The position numbers and the translations under genes were made by a program. This document shows, in pieces, positions 41,366 through 50,948 of a DNA stretch of 64,000 bases; the first letter of the stretch is position 1, and each line of letters opens with the position of its first letter. A model generated the notes under the pieces. It worked only from the letters and a program-made list of their open reading frames with translations, made no database searches and had not been told where the DNA came from. This DNA is from Microbacterium sp. ABRD28 (lineage in GTDB: Bacteria; Actinomycetota; Actinomycetes; Actinomycetales; Microbacteriaceae), in the NCBI RefSeq assembly GCF_003850245.1, contig NZ_CP031015.1:434001-498000 (forward strand). The letters are read 5' to 3'.

Positions 41366-42409
41366 TCAGACCGTGACGAGCACTTTGAGTGCTTCGCGCG
41401 CGTCCATGGCGGCATACCCGGCCGGCACCTCGTCGATCGGCATCGTGACGTCGAAGACGCGACCGGGCTCGATGGTGCCGTCGAGCACCTGCGGGATGGC
41501 TTCCTCGATGTAGGCGCGCACCGGTGCGGGGCCGCCGGTGAGCGTGAGGTTCCGCCCGAAGAGGGAGCGGAAGCCCACCCCCGCCTCCTCGTACTGCGGC
41601 ACGCCGACCCGGGAGATCACTCCTCCCGTCCGCGCGACACGATACGACTGCTCGTAGGCGGGCATGTGTCCGACGGCTTCGAGCACGGCGTGGGTTCCCA
41701 GGCCGTCGGTGATCTCGAGCACGCGCTGGACGCCCTCATCGCCGCGCTCGGGCACGACGTGGGTCGCGCCCCACTCGACGCCGAGGTCGGTGCGCGCGCG
41801 GTGACGGCCCATCAGGATGATGGTCTCGGCGCCCAGCTGCTTCGCCGCGAGCACCGCCGACAGACCCACCGCGCCATCCCCGACGACGGTGACGGTCTGG
41901 CCGGGACGCACCCGGGCCATGAACGCGGCGTGATAACCGGTGAGGTACACATCCGACAGGGTGAGGAGCGACGGGAGCACCGCGGTGTCATCCTCGGTCA
42001 CCCCCGGCACGGGGACGAGGCTGCCGTCGGCGAGAGGGATGCGGGAGAGCTCGGCCTGGAGGCCCGCGGTCTGGCGCGTGGCGTAGAAGCCGCCGTGCGG
42101 GCAGGCCGTCTGGAAGCCGTCGCGGCAGGTGGGGCAGGTGTTGTCCGACCAGGCGAACGGGGCGATGACGAGATCGCCCTTCTTCACCGTCGTCACCGCG
42201 GAACCGGTCTCCTCGACGACGCCGAGCAGCTCGTGCCCCATGCTCTGGCCGCGCGAGGAGGGCTTCATCGAGTGATAGGGATGCAGGTCGGAGCCGCAGA
42301 TGCACGTGCGGACGGTGCGGACGATCGCGTCGGTCGGCTGCTGGATGACGGGATCGGCGACCTCTTCGACGCGCACGTCGCCGGCGCCGTACATGATGGT
42401 GGCCTTCAT
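41366..42409 (-). CDS. Zinc-dependent alcohol dehydrogenase family protein
   Basis: 347 residues: CICGSDLHPYH (catalytic Cys and nearby His), MGHELLGVVEE, structural-site cysteines reduced to NTCPTCRDGFQTAC, and Rossmann motif VVGDGAVGLSAVLAA. The sequence type resembles bacterial IMP-dehydrogenase-unrelated class-III-like or glutathione-independent dehydrogenases; substrate unknown. ATG 42409; in line with the MFS gene downstream. Confidence 0.9.
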   Translation of the reverse strand: MKATIMYGAGDVRVEEVADPVIQQPTDAIVRTVRTCICGSDLHPYHSMKPSSRGQSMGHELLGVVEETGSAVTTVKKGDLVIAPFAWSDNTCPTCRDGFQTACPHGGFYATRQTAGLQAELSRIPLADGSLVPVPGVTEDDTAVLPSLLTLSDVYLTGYHAAFMARVRPGQTVTVVGDGAVGLSAVLAAKQLGAETIILMGRHRARTDLGVEWGATHVVPERGDEGVQRVLEITDGLGTHAVLEAVGHMPAYEQSYRVARTGGVISRVGVPQYEEAGVGFRSLFGRNLTLTGGPAPVRAYIEEAIPQVLDGTIEPGRVFDVTMPIDEVPAGYAAMDAREALKVLVTV

Positions 42410-42493
42410 CGCGTTCTCCCCTGCAGCGTCATGTCTTCATCGAAGCACAGCGCGAGCGGCCCCGGGCCTCGTCGTCCGCGCATCTGCCGGCGG

Positions 42494-42550
42494 CGACCCG
42501 TCGAGAACGGCGACTCGGCGGAGACCGAGACCGCCGAATTCGACGGGTCG
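42494..42550. other. Extended hairpin in a divergent intergenic gap
   Basis: Eleven-base perfect outer arms CGACCCGTCGA / TCGACGGGTCG (42494-42504, 42540-42550) enclose a second stem (CGGCGACTCGG with CCGAGACCGCCG, one bulge) and a six-base loop. It lies 46 bases upstream of the plus-strand gene at 42596 and 84 bases from the minus-strand start, so it may form a 5' leader structure. A terminator is less likely because the flanking genes diverge. Confidence 0.5.
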
Positions 42551-42595
42551 TGACGCACGCGGGGCCAGGCGCGCCCTGCCCACTACGCTCGCACC

Positions 42596-42901
42596 ATGGA
42601 GGAGTGGGAAGACGACGCGGCGGCGACCCTCGAGCGCCTGAGCGGATCGAAGATGGCAGATGCGTACGTGGGCACCATCCGGATCCTCTCCCTCACGCCG
42701 CCCACCCTCCGCCGGCGCTACCAGACCTGCACGATGGACGTGGCGCTCGAAGCGCCCGGACTCGAGAGCGAGACCCTGCAGACCGAGGTCGTGCTCGACA
42801 AGCGGTACTGGCCCGAGGTGGGAACCGTGCTGCGCGCCCGCATCTCGCGGCGCAAGCCGCGGATGATCGACGCCGACTGGGAGGCGCTCGCCCGCCGGTG
42901 A
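42596..42901 (+). CDS. Hypothetical protein, beta-rich with basic end
   Basis: 101 residues with a mid-section of alternating hydrophobics (TMDVALEAPGLESETLQTEVVLDK) and a C-terminal basic/aromatic segment RISRRKPRMIDADWEALARR. No domain recognised. ORF length, ATG with neighbouring GGAG-like sequence and codon use (strong third-position GC) support it being real. Confidence 0.6.
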   Translation: MEEWEDDAAATLERLSGSKMADAYVGTIRILSLTPPTLRRRYQTCTMDVALEAPGLESETLQTEVVLDKRYWPEVGTVLRARISRRKPRMIDADWEALARR

Positions 42902-43004
42902 GCGCGCTCCGGCCGCCACGCGACGCCTGGGAAAGGGCGGTGCAGAGGTGCTGGGGTTGCCGTATCGCGTTGACGTGCCGGCGCACGCCCGGTTCGATCG
43001 AACC

Positions 43005-43490
43005 ATGAGCAGCACCGCCTCGCCCGCCGTTCGACGGACGGTGTCGGCCGCCGTGTTCCTGCTGGGCGCGCTCTACACGAGCCTCGTGCTGTGGGTGACG
43101 CTTCGCCCGCTGCCGTGGGCGACCGAGGGGTCGGAGGCGCGCTGGGGCATCCTCAACCCCGCCGCGTGGACCGATGAGGCGGCGTGGACCGACGGGCGGA
43201 GCCTTGAGATCCTGCTGAACGTCCTGATGTTCGTGCCGATCGGGGTTGCCACCGGCCTGCTCCTGCGGGGCGCGCTCGCGCTCGCGCTGCCCCTGCTGCT
43301 CACCCTCGGGATCGAGCTGGCGCAGATCCCCCTCGACCGCATCTCCCACCCGCGGGACCTCGTCGCGAACGGGCTGGGCGCCGTGGTCGGCGTGGCGCTT
43401 GCCGCCATCATCCGTCGTCATCCCGCCTGGCCGGGACGCACGCGCGTTCAGTCGAAGGTGTCGGTCCAGGACGCGATGTCGACGCCGTGA
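43005..43490 (+). CDS. VanZ-like family membrane protein
   Basis: 161 residues, four hydrophobic segments with TLRPLPW in the first loop, ILLNVLMFVPIGVATGLLL and GIELAQIPL...HPRDLVANGLGAVVGVALA, the VanZ-like pattern. Role in envelope or antibiotic tolerance is known for a few relatives only. ATG at 43005. The last 43 bases overlap the small convergent ORF. Confidence 0.85.
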   Translation: MSSTASPAVRRTVSAAVFLLGALYTSLVLWVTLRPLPWATEGSEARWGILNPAAWTDEAAWTDGRSLEILLNVLMFVPIGVATGLLLRGALALALPLLLTLGIELAQIPLDRISHPRDLVANGLGAVVGVALAAIIRRHPAWPGRTRVQSKVSVQDAMSTP

Positions 43491-43597
43491 TCGTCGGGCG
43501 ACGCCGGCGACCACCATCGCGGCGCGTACGTGTCGTCGGCACGCCTGACCGTCGCCACCGCCTGCGCCGCACCGTCGTCTGACACGAGACGGGACAT
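43448..43597 (-). CDS. Candidate 49-residue protein coupled to the VOC gene
   Basis: ORF of 49 residues (MSRLVSDDGAAQAVATVRR...SWTDTFD) that starts at the last base of the VOC-gene stop (TGATG). It is acidic with WWSPASPDDHG and has no domain. Overlap with the end of the VanZ gene on the other strand keeps confidence modest. Confidence 0.4.
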   Translation of the reverse strand: MSRLVSDDGAAQAVATVRRADDTYAPRWWSPASPDDHGVDIASWTDTFD

Positions 43598-44475
43598 CAG
43601 GCGACGGTGGCGAAGACCGCGTTCCGCCAGGGGTCGTCGAAGGAGAGTCCCCGGCCGTCGTCGCGCACCGCGACGCCGTGGTGCTGCAGACGCTCACCGA
43701 GCTCGCCGAGGTCGTCGGCATCGGGGAGCACCAGGTCGACGCGACCGAGCCCGAGCGCCGGCATGCGGGGGCCCGCGCCCCTCGAGTTCCAGACGTTCAT
43801 CGCCATGTGGTGGTGGTATCCGCCCGCACTGACGAAGAGGGCCGAACCCCGGAGATCGGCGGTCTCGGCGAAGCCGAGGCCGTCGACGTAGAACGCCCGC
43901 GCGCTGGCGATGTCGCCCACCGACAGATGCACGTGGCCCACGCCTGCGGTGTCACGGGCGGTGGCTCCCGCCGCGGCATCCTCCGTCAGGTGCTCGCGGA
44001 GGAACGCGTTGGGGTCGAGGAAGAGCGTCCCCATCTCGACGCGCCCGTGCGTCCACGACCACTCGGTGCGCTCCCGATCCCAGTACAGCTCGATGCCGTT
44101 TCCCTCGGGGTCGGTGAAGTAGAACGCCTGGCTGACCAGGTGATCGGCGCTGCCGGTGAAGGTCTGCGGCGCCTGACGCGCCACCGAGTACACCGCGGCG
44201 GCGAGCGCCGCCTGCGATTCGAACAGGATGGCCGTGTGGTAGAGCCCGGCTGCGCCCTGCGGCGCATGACGGAGCTCGGGCGCGTGGACGAGGATGACGA
44301 TGGCTCGCCCCGCACGCCCGAGAGTGACGGTGTCGCCCTCGGCCCCCAGCACCTCGAGAGTGACGACATCGCGGTAGAACCGCGTCATCGCGTCGAGGTC
44401 GCCGACGAGAAGGGTCACCGGGCCCATCGCCGTGGCGTCGGCGAGCCGGGAAGAGGTCTGGCCCGTGGCATCCAT
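43597..44475 (-). CDS. Two-domain VOC/glyoxalase-family dioxygenase-like protein
   Basis: 292 residues with two VOC repeats: residues about 14-130 (MGPVTLLVGDLDAMTRFYRDV, EGNGIELYWDR) and about 165-285 (VGHVHLSVGDIASARAFYVDGLGF, GGYHHHMAMNVWNSRG). The pair of VHLSV His and a late Glu/His resembles CatE-type extradiol dioxygenases and bacterial glyoxalase-like proteins. ATG 44475; the much longer open frame upstream is antisense to dhaK. Divergent from dhaK. Confidence 0.85.
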   Translation of the reverse strand: MDATGQTSSRLADATAMGPVTLLVGDLDAMTRFYRDVVTLEVLGAEGDTVTLGRAGRAIVILVHAPELRHAPQGAAGLYHTAILFESQAALAAAVYSVARQAPQTFTGSADHLVSQAFYFTDPEGNGIELYWDRERTEWSWTHGRVEMGTLFLDPNAFLREHLTEDAAAGATARDTAGVGHVHLSVGDIASARAFYVDGLGFAETADLRGSALFVSAGGYHHHMAMNVWNSRGAGPRMPALGLGRVDLVLPDADDLGELGERLQHHGVAVRDDGRGLSFDDPWRNAVFATVA

Positions 44476-44652
44476 GTCCTGTCCAACCTCGGCAGCGAAC
44501 CCGGCATTCCGCGACGCGCGGGGACGCCCCGCTCCTTCGAACTCCCCAAGAACCCATACCGAAACCCCACCGGATGTGTCTACTGTCATCTCAGGTGCGC
44601 AGATCCCGGTCGCGCGCCGGCCACCGAGGCACTCGATGAAGAGGAGACCCGC

Positions 44653-45648
44653 ATGAAGAAGCTCATCAATGCCCCCGCAACGGTGCTCGCTGACGCGCTG
44701 CGAGGGGTGGAGGCCGCCCATCCCGAACTCGAGGTCGACCACGAGAACCGTCTGGTGCTGCGCCCGACCGCCGGCAACGAAGGCCAGGTCGCGCTCGTCT
44801 CGGGTGGCGGCTCGGGGCACGAGCCGTTGCACAGCGGTTTCGTCGGCCCGGGCATGCTCGCCGCGGCCTGCGCGGGCGAGATCTTCACCTCGCCCACCCC
44901 TGACCAGATGCTCGCCGCTGCGACGAAGGTGAACACCGGCGCCGGCGTGCTCTTCATCGTGAAGAACTACACCGGCGACGTGCTGAACTTCGAGATGGCC
45001 GCCGACCTCGCCAAGGATGAGGGGATCGAGACGGCGTCGGTCCTGGTGGCCGACGACGTCGCGGTCGAGGACTCGACCTGGACGGCCGGGCGCCGGGGCA
45101 TCGGCGGCACCGTCATCGTCGAGAAGGTCGCGGGGGCCGCCGCCGCCGAAGGCCGCCCCCTCGGCGAGGTGGCCGCCGTGGCCGAGAAGGTCTCGAAGGC
45201 GAGCCGGTCGATGGGCGTCGCCCTCACCAGCTGCACGGTGCCCTCCGCCGGCAAGCCCAGCTTCGACCTGCCCGAGGACGAGATCGAGATGGGCGTCGGC
45301 ATCCACGGCGAGCCCGGTCGTACGCGCGTGCCGCTCGCGAGCGCGCACGACATCGCCGAGGAGCTCGTCTCGTCGATCACCGCCGACCTGAACTTCACGG
45401 GCGGGCCGGTGATCGCCATGCTGACGGGCCTCGGCGGCACCCCGCTGATCGAGCTGTACGTCGTCTACGCCGAAGTGGCCGCGGCGCTGAAGCAACGCGG
45501 CATCGAGGTCGCCCGCTCCCTGGTGGGCGACTACATCACGAGCCTCGACATGGCCGGGTGCTCGCTCACCCTCACCCAGGCGGATGACGAGGTGCTGCGC
45601 CTGTGGGATGCCCCCGTCAACACCAGCGGCCTGCGATGGGGTGCCTGA
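44653..45648 (+). CDS. dhaK: Dihydroxyacetone kinase subunit DhaK
   Basis: 331 residues. Substrate-binding subunit: VSGGGSGHEPLHSGFVG, GVLFIVKNYTGDVLNFEMAA, and covalent substrate His in GVGIHGEPGR. It carries dihydroxyacetone to be phosphorylated by DhaL. GAGGAGA sits eight bases before the ATG. First gene of dhaKLM, PTS-dependent rather than ATP-dependent. Confidence 0.95.
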   Translation: MKKLINAPATVLADALRGVEAAHPELEVDHENRLVLRPTAGNEGQVALVSGGGSGHEPLHSGFVGPGMLAAACAGEIFTSPTPDQMLAAATKVNTGAGVLFIVKNYTGDVLNFEMAADLAKDEGIETASVLVADDVAVEDSTWTAGRRGIGGTVIVEKVAGAAAAEGRPLGEVAAVAEKVSKASRSMGVALTSCTVPSAGKPSFDLPEDEIEMGVGIHGEPGRTRVPLASAHDIAEELVSSITADLNFTGGPVIAMLTGLGGTPLIELYVVYAEVAAALKQRGIEVARSLVGDYITSLDMAGCSLTLTQADDEVLRLWDAPVNTSGLRWGA

Positions 45649-45649
45649 G

Positions 45650-46297
45650 ATGACGGATGCCGTCACCACCGCCACGCTGCAGGACTGGCTCCGCCGCGCC
45701 GCCGCGGCGCTCAGCGAGAACGCCGACTACCTCACCCAGCTCGACTCGGCGATCGGCGATGCCGACCACGGCACGAACATGAACCGTGGGTTCACCGCCA
45801 TCACCGCCAAGCTCGATGCAGGCTCGCCCGCCGACATCCCCGCCCTGTTCAAAACCGTCGGGATGACGCTGATCTCGTCCGTCGGCGGCGCGAGCGGACC
45901 CCTGTACGGCACCCTGTTCCTCGAGATGGGCAAGAACTCTCCCGCAGACGGTGAGATGAGCGCAGCCGACCTTGAGAACGCGCTGCGTGCCGGGGTGGCG
46001 GGCATCGTCGCGCGCGGTCACGCCGAGGTGGGCGACAAGACGATGGTCGACGCACTCGACCCGGCGATCGATGCCCTGTCGGCGTCGGTCGCCTCGGGCG
46101 CGTCGGCGGCCGATGCGGTGACGGCGGCAGCGGAGGCGGCGCAGAAGGGATCGGACGCCACCGAGCCGCTCGTCGCGCGCAAGGGCCGAGCCTCGTACCT
46201 CGGCGAGCGCAGCGCCGGGCACATCGACCCCGGTTCGGTGTCGGCGACGATTCTGCTGCGGACGATGAGCGAGGCGCTGACGGAGTCTGCGGGGTGA
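45650..46297 (+). CDS. dhaL: Dihydroxyacetone kinase subunit DhaL
   Basis: 215 residues of the ADP-binding subunit: LDSAIGDADHGTNMNRGF holds the Asp triad that coordinates Mg-ADP, followed by SSVGGASGPLYGTLFLEMG and VGDKTMVDALDPA. ADP remains bound and is rephosphorylated by DhaM. ATG one base after the dhaK stop; overlaps dhaM by GTGA. Confidence 0.95.
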   Translation: MTDAVTTATLQDWLRRAAAALSENADYLTQLDSAIGDADHGTNMNRGFTAITAKLDAGSPADIPALFKTVGMTLISSVGGASGPLYGTLFLEMGKNSPADGEMSAADLENALRAGVAGIVARGHAEVGDKTMVDALDPAIDALSASVASGASAADAVTAAAEAAQKGSDATEPLVARKGRASYLGERSAGHIDPGSVSATILLRTMSEALTESAG

Positions 46298-47010
46298 TCG
46301 GCTTCGTCGTCGTCTCGCACAGCCGTCCCCTGGCCGAGGCGGCGCTCGACCTCGCGATGCAGATGGTGCACGACGAACCCCCGCCGGTGCGGATCGCTTC
46401 GGGCGCCCAGGGCGGATTCGGCACCGACGCGGCCGCGATCGCCGACGCGATCGACGAGCTCGCCGACGCCGACGGGGTGCTGATCATGACCGACCTCGGC
46501 TCGGCGGTGCTGAGCGCTGAGCTGGCCCTCGACCTGCGCGAGTCGTCGCAGCCGGTGCGGATCAGCGACGGGCCGTTCGTGGAGGGCTTGACCGCAGGCA
46601 TCGTGCGGGCCCTCTCGGGCTGCACCCTCGACGAGGTCGCCGCTGAAGCCCGGGGCGCCCTGGCCGCAAAGCGGCGGGACGAGGCAGACGAAGCTCCGCA
46701 ACCGGCGGATTCTGCACCGGCGCCTGTCGACGGGATCACCGCCGAGGAGCCGCTGGTCAACAAGGTCGGACTGCACTCGCGCCCGGCGGCGACGCTCGTC
46801 CGCGCCGTGCGGACGTTCACCGCCGACATCCGGATCTCGAACGCCACCTCGGGAGCCGGACCGGTGAAGGCCAACAGTATGGTCGGCCTGCTGTCGTTGG
46901 GAGCGTCCAAGGGCGACGTTCTGCGCATCGAAGCCGACGGGCCCGACGCCGAGCAGGCGGTCGCCGCCCTGCGGGATCTGGTGAAGGGCGGCTTCGGCGA
47001 GAACGACTGA
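46294..47010 (+). CDS. dhaM: DhaM phosphotransferase, IIA-HPr fusion
   Basis: 238 residues. N-terminal EIIA-mannose-like domain: FVVVSHSRPLAEAAL with active His9, then GTDLG-like VLIMTDLGSAVLSAELAL. After an Ala/Pro/Asp linker (about residues 125-148) an HPr domain follows: VGLHSRPAATLVRAV with the active His and AKGDVLRIEADGPD. E. coli DhaM also has HPr plus an EI-like part; here only IIA and HPr are present, so phosphate must come from the general enzyme I. Confidence 0.93.
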   Translation: MIGFVVVSHSRPLAEAALDLAMQMVHDEPPPVRIASGAQGGFGTDAAAIADAIDELADADGVLIMTDLGSAVLSAELALDLRESSQPVRISDGPFVEGLTAGIVRALSGCTLDEVAAEARGALAAKRRDEADEAPQPADSAPAPVDGITAEEPLVNKVGLHSRPAATLVRAVRTFTADIRISNATSGAGPVKANSMVGLLSLGASKGDVLRIEADGPDAEQAVAALRDLVKGGFGEND

Positions 47011-47082
47011 GCGCTGGGCCACCCGGCACGAACCGGACTGCCCGGCGCTGACCGCCCGGGCACCGCGCGCTACGGTCTGACC

Positions 47083-47925
47083 ATGGGATTCGAGATCGGC
47101 ACGGCGAGCGCCGCCGAAGTGACGATGATGGCCGAGTGGGCTGCGGCCGAGGGGTGGAACCCGGGCGTCACCGACGCGCAGGCGTTCGCCGTCGCCGACC
47201 CCCGCGGGTTCCTCATCGGCCGGCTCGACGGCGAGCCCGTGACATCCATCTCGGTCATCGGCTACGGCGACGCGTTCGGGTTCCTCGGTATGTACATCGC
47301 CCGCCCCGATGTGCGGGGGAAGGGCCTCGGTTTCCAGACGTGGCGGGCCGGAATGGAACGGATGACGGGACGCGTCGTCGCCCTGGACGGGGTCGTCGCG
47401 CAGCAGGAGAACTACCGTCGGTCGGGGTTCGGCCCGGCGTGGACGAACATCCGGTATGAGGGCGCTCCGGCGACCGCGTCGCCGCCCGCGGGTGTGCGCC
47501 TCGTCGATGCCCGAGACATCCCGTTCGACCGCCTGGCGGCGTACGACCGGCGCTTCTTCGGGGCGCCCCGCGACGCGTTCCTCGCGGCGTGGGTGAGCCT
47601 GCCCGCGCGGAGCGCCCGGGTCGCCCTGCGCGGCGACGAGATCGTCGGGTTCTCGGTGCTGCGCGATGCCCCTGCCGCCTCGCGGCTCGGACCCGTCTTC
47701 ACCGACGACGCTGCGATCGCCTCGGCGCTCGCCAGCGCGCTCGCGGAGGACCTCGGAGCGACCTCGGTGGCCGTCGACGTGCCCGGCGTCAATCCGCGCG
47801 CCGTGGCATGGGCGCAGGCGCAGGGGTGGGCGCCGTCGTTCGAGACGGCCCGCATGTACACGGGAGAGCCGCCGCGGATCGACACCGACGGCCTCTTCGG
47901 GATCACGAGCCTCGAGCTGGGGTGA
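47083..47925 (+). CDS. GNAT acetyltransferase with second C-terminal domain
   Basis: 280 residues. N-terminal GNAT domain with the acetyl-CoA loop MYIARPDVRGKGLGFQTWRAG; the C-terminal half (SRLGPVFTDDAAIASAL...VAVDVPGVNPRAVAWAQAQGWAPSFETARMY) is a second, degenerate GNAT-like domain, as in YitH/HolE-related proteins. Acceptor substrate unknown. Confidence 0.85.
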   Translation: MGFEIGTASAAEVTMMAEWAAAEGWNPGVTDAQAFAVADPRGFLIGRLDGEPVTSISVIGYGDAFGFLGMYIARPDVRGKGLGFQTWRAGMERMTGRVVALDGVVAQQENYRRSGFGPAWTNIRYEGAPATASPPAGVRLVDARDIPFDRLAAYDRRFFGAPRDAFLAAWVSLPARSARVALRGDEIVGFSVLRDAPAASRLGPVFTDDAAIASALASALAEDLGATSVAVDVPGVNPRAVAWAQAQGWAPSFETARMYTGEPPRIDTDGLFGITSLELG

Positions 47926-48000
47926 TATCCGCTGTCAACCTGATGCCGCGGGGCGGCCCTCGGGCGTAGCGTGTGGGGTACGACGACGAAGGAGACGATC

Positions 48001-48252
48001 GTGAGCGACAGGTCCACCCCCGATGAGGGCGAGTACACCGACGAAGAAACGCGCAGCGGCCGTTTCACCCACCAAGGCGACGAAGTGCCGGGGCAGTACG
48101 AAGACGCCGAGCGGGCAGATGGCACGCGCACCGCGGATCACCGCGGAGCCCCTGGCGAGTACGAGGATGCCGAAGGGCGCGACGGCACCCGCACCCACCC
48201 CGAGGGAACGCCCGGCGAGTACACCGACGTCGATCAGGACGGTCACCGCTAG
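48001..48252 (+). CDS. Acidic tandem-repeat protein (GEYxD units)
   Basis: 83 residues, low complexity: four related units EGEYTDEE, PGQYEDAE, PGEYEDAE and PGEYTDVD are spaced by Arg/Thr/His-rich linkers (GRDGTRTHPEG). No signal peptide or membrane segment; strongly acidic, probably disordered. GTG at 48001 preceded by AAGGAG. Function unknown. Confidence 0.72.
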   Translation: MSDRSTPDEGEYTDEETRSGRFTHQGDEVPGQYEDAERADGTRTADHRGAPGEYEDAEGRDGTRTHPEGTPGEYTDVDQDGHR

Positions 48253-48304
48253 GCGCCCGCGCCCGGGCCGGATCGACTCCTGCGGCCCTGAGTAGGGTGG
48301 GCCC

Positions 48305-49342
48305 GTGAGCGAGGACAGCACGGTCGGAACCCGATTCGGCGATCACGGGGAGCCGGTGTCGCCGCAGCATCCGGATGTCGCGCTGTGGCGAACCGCCACG
48401 CGCGACGACATCGACGCCATCCACGGCGTCTTCGCTGCGGCGGATGCCGTCGATCACCCCTCCTGGGTCACTCCTCGCGAGGAGGTGGCCGACACGTTCG
48501 ACCTTCCCCACATCGACCACACGCGCGACACCCTGATCGGGTTCGCCGAGGATGGGACGGCGGTCGCCGCGGGCAGCTCGTTCCTTCACCCTTCGCGGGA
48601 TGAGAAGTTCAGCGTGCACCTCGCAGGTTCCGTGCATCCCGCGTGGCGCCGGCGCGGCATCGGCCGCGAGCTGTTCGCGTGGCAGAACGCCCGGGCGGAG
48701 CAGCAGGTCGCCGAGGCCGCTGCGGAGGCGACGGTGGAGCTGCCCGCGGAGCTGAAGACGTACGCCGAGGCGATCAACGTCGGTCATCAGGCCCTTGCCG
48801 CGTCGTTCGGCTTCACCCCGGAGCGGTGGTTCGCCACGATGGTGCGGCAGCGATCCGCCGTGCCCGACGTGACGAAGCCCGACGGTGTCGAGGTCGTCGC
48901 ATACTCGAGCGATCGGGAAGACGACGCCCGCACGGCGCGCAACGACGCGTTCCGCGACCACTGGGGCAGTCTCCCTTCGACCCCGCAGGGGTGGGGGAAG
49001 TTCGTCGGCAGCGAATTCTTCCGCGGCGACCTCTCCCGACTCGTCGTCGACGCCGACGGACGGATCATCGCCTTCTGCCTCGTCACCGTGAACCATGACG
49101 ACTGGGAGGCCCGGGGACGCAGCAACGCGTACATCGACCTCATCGGCGTGGTGCGTGACCGGCGCCGTGAAGGGCTCGCGCCACTCGTCATCTCCCACGC
49201 GCTGCGCGCCATCGCCGACGCCGACATCGACGAGGCGATCCTCGACGTCGACACCGAGAGCCCGACCGGCGCGAACACGCTCTATTCGGGCCTGGGTTTC
49301 GTCGCCGAGGAGCGCTCGGTCGCGCTCGTCCGGCGTCCCTAG
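48305..49342 (+). CDS. Tandem GNAT acetyltransferase
   Basis: 345 residues with two GNAT halves: first contains [18 protein letters not shown], second [28 protein letters not shown] with the acetyl-CoA pyrophosphate loop in degenerate form. Similar to actinobacterial mycothiol synthase-like or Eis-like double-domain proteins but without their diagnostic motifs. GTG start at 48305. The last bases overlap the convergent gad stop. Confidence 0.85.
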   Translation: MSEDSTVGTRFGDHGEPVSPQHPDVALWRTATRDDIDAIHGVFAAADAVDHPSWVTPREEVADTFDLPHIDHTRDTLIGFAEDGTAVAAGSSFLHPSRDEKFSVHLAGSVHPAWRRRGIGRELFAWQNARAEQQVAEAAAEATVELPAELKTYAEAINVGHQALAASFGFTPERWFATMVRQRSAVPDVTKPDGVEVVAYSSDREDDARTARNDAFRDHWGSLPSTPQGWGKFVGSEFFRGDLSRLVVDADGRIIAFCLVTVNHDDWEARGRSNAYIDLIGVVRDRRREGLAPLVISHALRAIADADIDEAILDVDTESPTGANTLYSGLGFVAEERSVALVRRP

Positions 49343-50733
49343 TGATGGAAGCTGCCCGCCTCCTCCTCTGACATCGGCACCGTGATCGGGTGGTTGTCGA
49401 AGTGGGCGATGGCCGAGCGGTAATCGTCCATCAGCAGTGACGCCTCGTCGCGACCGAAGCCGTGGCGGACGAGGATGCGCTGCACCACCGTGTTCTCGCA
49501 GTCGGCCGGGAGCGAGTAGGCCGGCACGAGCCATCCCCGCGTGCGCAGCCGGTCGGCCAGATCGAAGAGGGTGAAGGGCGCCTCCTGCCCGGGTTTCAGC
49601 CGCCAGGAGATCGCAGGGATGCCACCTGCCGGCGCCCCGTCATGGATGATCTCGAACGGGCCGAGCTGGGCGATCTCCGCGGCGATGTGCTGCGCAGTGT
49701 CGTAGCAAGACTGCTGCACCCGGCGGTAACCCTCGCGTCCGAGGCGGAGCAGCAGATAGTACTGGGCGATGACCTGCCCGGCCGGCCGGGAGAAATTCAG
49801 GGCGAAGCTCGGCATGTTGCCGCCGAGGTAGTTCACGTCGAAGATGAGGTCCTTCGGCAGGTCGGCGGCGTCGCGCCAGATGATCCATCCGACACCCAGC
49901 GGCGCGAGCCCGAACTTGTGGCCGCTGGCGTTGATCGACTTCACCCTCGGCAGTCGGAAGTCCCACACCAGGTCGGGCGTGACGAAGGGGGCGAGGAACC
50001 CGCCGCTGGCGGCGTCGACGTGCATCGGCACATCCAGCCCGGTGTCGCGCTGAAGCTGATCGAGCGCATCGCTGATGGCGCTGACCGGCTCGTACGCGCC
50101 GGTGAAGGTCACCCCGAGCGTCGGCACGACACCGATCGTGTTCTCGTCGACCCGGGCCAGCGCCTCCTCAGGGGTCATCAGGAGGCGGTTCTGCGCCATC
50201 GGGACTTCCCGGAGCTCGACGTCCCAGTAGCGCGCGAACTTGTGCCAGCAGACCTGCACGGGCCCGGTGACGAGGTTCGGCCGGTCGGTCGGCTGGCCTG
50301 CCGCGCGGCGTCGTTCGCGCCACTTCCACAGCAGCGCCATCCCGCCGAGCATCGCCGCCTCGCTCGAACCCGTCGTGGACGTCCCCATGGTGTCGACGGC
50401 GTCGGGCGAGTTCCACAGGTCGGCGATGATGTGCACGCAGCGCTCCTCGATCGCCGCCGTCTGGGGATACTCGTCCTTGTCGACCATGTTCTTGTCGATC
50501 GAGCGCGCCATGATGTCCTGGATCTGCGGCTCGAGCCAGGTCTGACAGAAAGTCGCCAGGTTCTGCCGGGAGTTTCCGTCGAGCATCAGCTCGTCGACCA
50601 CGATCTGGTGCGCTCGATCGGGCAGGTGCTCGTCGTCGGGGATGCGGTACTTCGGCAAGGTGCTCGCGGCATAGGGCGAGGCGAAGATCTCATCCAGCAG
50701 TTCGTCTCGGAGCGACTTCCGGTTGTGCAGCAC
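49339..50733 (-). CDS. gadB: Glutamate decarboxylase
   Basis: 464 residues of PLP-dependent group II decarboxylase, the GadA/GadB type. Motifs: [31 protein letters not shown] lysine in [17 protein letters not shown], and [17 protein letters not shown]. The C-terminal His-His end (EEEAGSFHH) resembles the pH-sensing tail. It makes GABA from glutamate, consuming a proton. GTG 50733 chosen for the perfect AGGAGGAA ribosome binding site. No glutamate/GABA antiporter is adjacent. Confidence 0.93.
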   Translation of the reverse strand: MLHNRKSLRDELLDEIFASPYAASTLPKYRIPDDEHLPDRAHQIVVDELMLDGNSRQNLATFCQTWLEPQIQDIMARSIDKNMVDKDEYPQTAAIEERCVHIIADLWNSPDAVDTMGTSTTGSSEAAMLGGMALLWKWRERRRAAGQPTDRPNLVTGPVQVCWHKFARYWDVELREVPMAQNRLLMTPEEALARVDENTIGVVPTLGVTFTGAYEPVSAISDALDQLQRDTGLDVPMHVDAASGGFLAPFVTPDLVWDFRLPRVKSINASGHKFGLAPLGVGWIIWRDAADLPKDLIFDVNYLGGNMPSFALNFSRPAGQVIAQYYLLLRLGREGYRRVQQSCYDTAQHIAAEIAQLGPFEIIHDGAPAGGIPAISWRLKPGQEAPFTLFDLADRLRTRGWLVPAYSLPADCENTVVQRILVRHGFGRDEASLLMDDYRSAIAHFDNHPITVPMSEEEAGSFHH

Positions 50734-50895
50734 TGCTTCCTCCTGAAGGAACCGTCGGTGCGCGAGACACGCGGCGAGGATGACGACGGCGGGGTCACCG
50801 CCATCGTGCCGGTGTTCCTGCGCGAGGACCAGACCCGGGATGCTTCGCGGGGGTGCGGCAGGGGTGACGTGGCGGGAGGTGCCCGCGGCGTTCGT

Positions 50896-50930
50896 CACGA
50901 CGGTCGGCGGGGCTCCCGCCGACCGTCGTG
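50896..50930. terminator. Hairpin terminator between ridA and gadB
   Basis: Sixteen-base perfect arms (50896-50911 and 50915-50930) around a three-base loop. It follows the ridA stop on the minus strand and precedes the gadB promoter region, so it likely ends the ridA transcript. The remaining bases to 50733 hold the gadB leader, in which I see no further structure. Confidence 0.8.
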
Positions 50931-50948
50931 GAGAGGAGGGCATGTCCG

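Noticed and set aside
43597..45675. 692-codon minus frame opposite dhaK
   Set aside because: Only the C-terminal VOC part is real; the N-terminal part is antisense to dhaK.
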